Assembly: GCA_946902875.1 (NCBI GenBank)
Contig: OX336343.1
Location: 22,863,596 to 22,927,595, forward strand
Direction: 5' to 3'
DNA length: 64,000 nt
From: Nematopogon swammerdamellus
Lineage: Eukaryota > Arthropoda > Insecta > Lepidoptera > Adelidae
In this document: positions 60,801 through 64,000 of the stretch, piece by piece
Layout: each line of letters opens with the position of its first letter
Numbering within the stretch: position 1 is the stretch's first letter
The notes under the pieces: model-generated
The model's database searches: none
Told to the model about the DNA's origin: nothing
Seen by the model: the letters and a program-made list of their open reading frames with translations, nothing else
Translations under genes and position numbers: made by a program

Positions 60801-61850
60801 AGGTAGTAATAATGTTTCACAGTAGGTACAACTAAAATTACACAGTAGGCACTACTAAGGCTACGCAGTAGGTACTAACTAAGGTTACACAGTAGGTAAT
60901 ATCAAGATTACACAGTAGGTAGTAATAATGTTTCACAGTAGGTACAACTAAAATTACACAGTAGGCACTACTAAGGCTACGCAGTAGGTACTAACTAAGG
61001 TTACACAGTAGGTAATATCAAGATTACACGTAGGTAGTAATAATGTTTCACAGTAGGTACAACTAAAATTACACAGTAGGCACTACTAAGGCTACGCAGT
61101 AGGTACTAACTAAGGTTACACAGTAGGTAATATCAAGATTACACAGTAGGTAGTAATAATGTGTTTCACAGTAGGTACAACTAAAATTACACAGTAGGCA
61201 CTACTAAGGCTACGCAGTAGGTACTAACTAAGGTTACACAGTAGGTAATATCAAGATTACACAGTATGTAGTAATAAGGTTACACAGTAGGTAGTACTAA
61301 GGTTACACAGTAGGTACTACTAAGGTTACACAGTAGGCACTACTAAGGCTACGCAGTAGGTACTAACTAAGGTTACACAGTAGGTAATATCAAGATTACA
61401 CAGTATGTAGTAATAAGGTTACACAGTAGGTAGTACTAAGGTTACACAGTAGGTACTACTAAGGTTACACAGTAGGTACTACTAAGGTTACACAGTAGGT
61501 ACTAACTAAGGTTACACAGTAGGTAATATCAAGATTACACAGTAGGTAGTAATAATGTTTCACAGTAGGTAGTACTAAGGTTACACAGTAGGTACTACTA
61601 AGGTTACACAGTAGGTACTACTAAGGTTACACAGTAGGTACTACTAAGGATACACAGTAGGTAGTACTAAGGTTACACAGTAGGTACTACTAAGGTTACA
61701 CAGTAGGTACTACTAAGGTTACACAGTAGGTACTACTAAGGTTACACAGTATGTACTACTAAGGTTACAAATAAAATAACACAGTATTAATCCTAAGGTT
61801 ACACAGTAGGTACTACTAAGGTTACACAGTAGGAACTAAGGTTACACATT
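57852..61850. repeat. 4-kb satellite array of 23-bp monomers with two higher-order repeats
   Basis: Monomer consensus aaggttacacagtaggtact then act (23 bp). 57852-58040: diverged monomers. 58041-58850: a 135-bp higher-order unit (5 x 23 + 20), copies starting exactly at 58041, 58176, 58311, 58446, 58581, 58716. 58867-61182: a 116-bp unit (23+24+23+23+23), 20 copies, some 115 bp through loss of one base in attacac(a)gtagg. 61200-61500: the 135-bp type again (with an actaact variant). 61500-61850: simple monomers. Not coding. Confidence 0.95.
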
Positions 61851-62090
61851 GTTTATTGTTTATTGTTTATTGTATAATTTCATCCATAGGTAGGTAACCT
61901 ACGCTTGGATATGTCGAAAATTCCGCCAGTTCTAAATTCAATGCGAAGAAGAACTGACAAATAAAACTTCGCAAGTCACAATGTTTTGTTAGTACCTTAT
62001 TATATAAGTATTATATTAAAGTAATTTACAATAATTAACCTAAATACTACCGCTCACAAGAACATTAATATTTACAGCATAAGCATGAAC
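61851..62090 (-). repeat. Repeat J inserted in the satellite
   Basis: attgtttattgtttattgtttattgtataatttcatcc ... cataagcatgaacac is the reverse complement of 11993-12228. The (attgttt)n at the left is its tail. Satellite monomers resume after it. Confidence 0.8.
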
Positions 62091-62165
62091 ACTGTAGGTA
62101 ATACTAAGGTTACGCAGTAGGCACTACTAAGGTTACACATTAGTACTACTAAGGTATAACAAGTA
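62091..62165. repeat. Satellite, terminal monomers
   Basis: tgtaggtaatactaaggttacgcagtaggcactactaagg. Same monomer as 57852-61850. Confidence 0.85.
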
Positions 62166-62394
62166 CTACCACAGAATACTTAATAGTTACTATCGTGTAC
62201 TACTGTATAAGCTATAAATACCTAAGTGTAGTTACAAATACAGAATGGCATAGATTTACGAGAGCTTCAGTGGTCATTGTCGCCATTTTGAAAATGTTAT
62301 CGCCGCCCGGGGAGCTGATATTAAATAAAAAATTGTAGGGAGCGGCAGAAAAAAATAGTGGCGGACGAACATTTCGACAGAATAGAAACTCTTT
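62166..62394. other. No gene seen
   Basis: cgccgcccggggagctgatattaaat near 62302 recalls 24933. Confidence 0.4.
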
Positions 62395-62518
62395 TGTCAG
62401 CTTCGGTAGCTCAGTGGTGTCGTCGGTCGACTGTTCAGTTGTTAAGCAACCCTGAGCGCGGTCAGTACTTGGATGGGTGACCGCTCGACCGTTGGAGGCT
62501 GACCGTGGTTCGTATTCG
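62395..62518 (+). mobile_element. SINE-A head only
   Basis: tttgtcagcttcggtagctcagtggtg ... gttaagcaaccctgagcgcgg, tcagtacttggatgggtgacc, gaggctgaccgtggttcg. Cut at the B box by the next SINE. Confidence 0.85.
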
Positions 62519-62519
62519 G

Positions 62520-62879
62520 TTTTTCTTTATGGAAACTGACACGGTTGGCTACATTACCTACAACATCCGTGATGTCAGCCCATAACACCGGGTGAACTAG
62601 GTGCCATGTCAGTGCTTCCCTTCATTTCATGTCGGCTACACGGAACTGGACGAAAAACACGATCTACATAAATAGCCGTTTCATTCAGTGCGGTGGTACC
62701 AACCCGGGCGGTTAAACCCTACCACCTAGTAAGGTAAGAAGGGAAGGGACCTACAGTTTTACGTGGAATCTGAACCACGGTTAGCCTCAACGATCCCCCA
62801 TCCAAGTTCTGACCGCGCCCAGTTTGAGATCACGAACGGCGGTCGATCGATCGTACCACCACCGAGCTCCGAGGCTGAC
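62520..62879 (-). mobile_element. SINE-A, nearly full length, opposite orientation
   Basis: tttttctttatggaaactgacacgg ... core ... acgtggaatctgaaccacgg ... ccatccaagttctgaccgcgc ... cgagctccgaggctgac. It lies tail-to-head against 62395-62518, giving an inverted pair of heads. Confidence 0.88.
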
Positions 62880-62950
62880 AAAACAAAAACAATACACGTT
62901 TCTTGTATTGAATATTTACCCTCAATTTTTCCCTTTTTGTTTTTTTATTA

Positions 62951-63182
62951 TTTTTAGGTTTCCGTATCCCGTACGGAAGCCTATTACTAAGTCTCCGCCG
63001 TCCGTCAGTCCGTCCGTCTGTCCGGTCTTATTGTCCATGGCTGTATCTCTTGAACCGTATAGGTAGCCCGTTGAAATTTTCACAGAATATGTGTTACTAT
63101 GGCGGATATAACAAAAAATAAGAAAAATAAGAAAATGTTATAAATTAAGGGGGGCTCCCATACAACAAACGTCCGAAAAATC
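62951..63182 (-). repeat. Repeat I, 3' part
   Basis: tatttttaggtttccgtatcccgtacggaagcc ... gtccgtcagtccgtccgtctgtcc ... ttaaggggggctcccatacaac. Confidence 0.8.
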
Positions 63183-64000
63183 GATTAGTCACGCTACTAA
63201 ATAATTGATGGAGCCACAGGCTTTTATACATTGCATTGTTGAAACACAAAAGATAGCCGCTCAATTGCGAACGACTTCATTGACGTGCTGTCATTTTCCC
63301 ACCGTAAATTGCGATCGACCTCATTGAGGTTTCTCTCCGATCGTCCTTCATATCTTCGAAATTAAAATTCGAAGACCATGCCACCTGAGCGGATAGGCGG
63401 ATATTATTGATAGCGGATAGATATGGAAACCTCCGTGCGAGAGTAAAACTCGCACTTAACAGATTTTTTAGGATAGCCGCCATAATAATGAAAATTTACA
63501 TGTACCCTTGAGATTACAAAATTGTGTTTTTATTATTATTTTTTATTAATCCGGTACGATAACCATTTGAAGTAGACACCATGCGAATCGATTGAGTAGT
63601 TCTGTACTTATAAGCGAACATATAACCGCGACGGCCGCGGCGCAGGTCATTACAGATTATCCGCCTTATTTATCTGTGCCTATTCACCCCGTATAATGTT
63701 TAAATGTTTTCAATTCGTGAAACAAATCCATAGGTCTTTTCATTACGATTTAGCCAATTGGACCCACATCCACAAGCGCTTCTCCCCTCACGCCCTTCCA
63801 CCCCCCAACGGCCCCAAATTTTCAGGCACGAGCGCAGCAGGCTGCACGTCCGGCATAGCACTGCGTCCAGTGTCCTGTTTAATCGCATACAGCCTATTTA
63901 CACATCACATCCACACACACCACACATGAGTTAGTTTATTAGATTTAAATAATATCATACATACATAAGTTGATTAGATGCCCGCATGTAATCAAAAGTG
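63183..64000. other. No gene seen
   Basis: Unassigned to the window end. Minus frame 63277-63483 (68 codons) and frames at 63696-63929 look like chance. Confidence 0.4.

Noticed and set aside
57852..61850. CRISPR-like appearance of the short regular repeats
   Set aside because: There are no unique spacers. The units are head-to-tail 23-bp monomers in a eukaryotic genome, so this is a satellite.
63277..63483. 68-codon frame that might be a short gene
   Set aside because: No recognisable motif, splice context or conserved start. Similar frames are expected by chance in this length.

Overview
The window looks like repeat-dense, AT-rich nuclear DNA from an insect, most likely a moth or butterfly. 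The pointers are a Mag-type Ty3/gypsy element with 140-bp LTRs, a CR1-type LINE whose ORF1 starts with a PHD finger, RTE-type LINE tails of the 'AYVQQW' kind, and several SINE-like families that I associate with Lepidoptera. I see no host protein-coding exon I can defend. Nearly everything recognisable is a mobile element, a fragment of one, or a tandem repeat, so the window is probably an intergenic or long intronic stretch.

Working family names used below. SINE-A: head built from a 5S rRNA-like segment plus tRNA-like boxes, a core domain, and a tail ending ttccat(A)n. SINE-B: head shared with repeat C, then the same core and tail as SINE-A. Repeat C: starts gtgtggggccggtac and carries an internal hairpin. 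SINE-D: Ser/Leu-like tRNA head, related core, tail ending ttacat(A)n. LINE-E: LINE 3' ends sharing SINE-D's tail. Repeat F: carries a cagacagacag motif. LINE-G: 3' ends with a (TTCTA)n tail. Repeat H: Helitron-like, ends gcaaaagctag. Repeat I: starts ggccaagtgcgagtcgg. Repeat J and repeat R: other dispersed repeats. MITE-1: a roughly 475-bp inverted-repeat element.

Layout. 1-15 kb: SINE-A, B, C and D copies, a foldback element, CATA and CT microsatellites, a 1.6-kb element with terminal inverted repeats, and two MITE-like repeats. 15-17 kb: a LINE reverse-transcriptase C-terminus, two tRNA-like sequences in a duplicated block (the first inside a perfect 42-bp inverted repeat), and a 42-bp minisatellite. 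18.2-22.7 kb: a complete Mag-like LTR retrotransposon with identical LTRs, a 5-bp target duplication and one 1359-codon gag-pol frame, inserted in repeat C. 22.7-49.6 kb: dense nested SINEs, LINE tails, foldback elements, a hAT-like element with 8-bp target duplication, and a 21-bp minisatellite inside an RTE C-terminus. 49.6-55.4 kb: a nearly complete CR1-like LINE on the minus strand with one frameshift in ORF2. 57.8-61.9 kb: a 4-kb satellite of 23-bp monomers organised into two higher-order repeats (135 bp and 116 bp). 62-64 kb: more SINE and repeat I copies, then unannotated DNA.

How the parts relate. The LTR element and the CR1 LINE are the only units with near-complete machinery. The SINEs depend on LINE machinery. 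Tail and body sharing in this window suggests LINE-E as the partner of SINE-D, and a link between the SINE-A/B body and the CR1 3' UTR. The most interesting system here is this modular SINE set: one core domain joined to at least three different heads.
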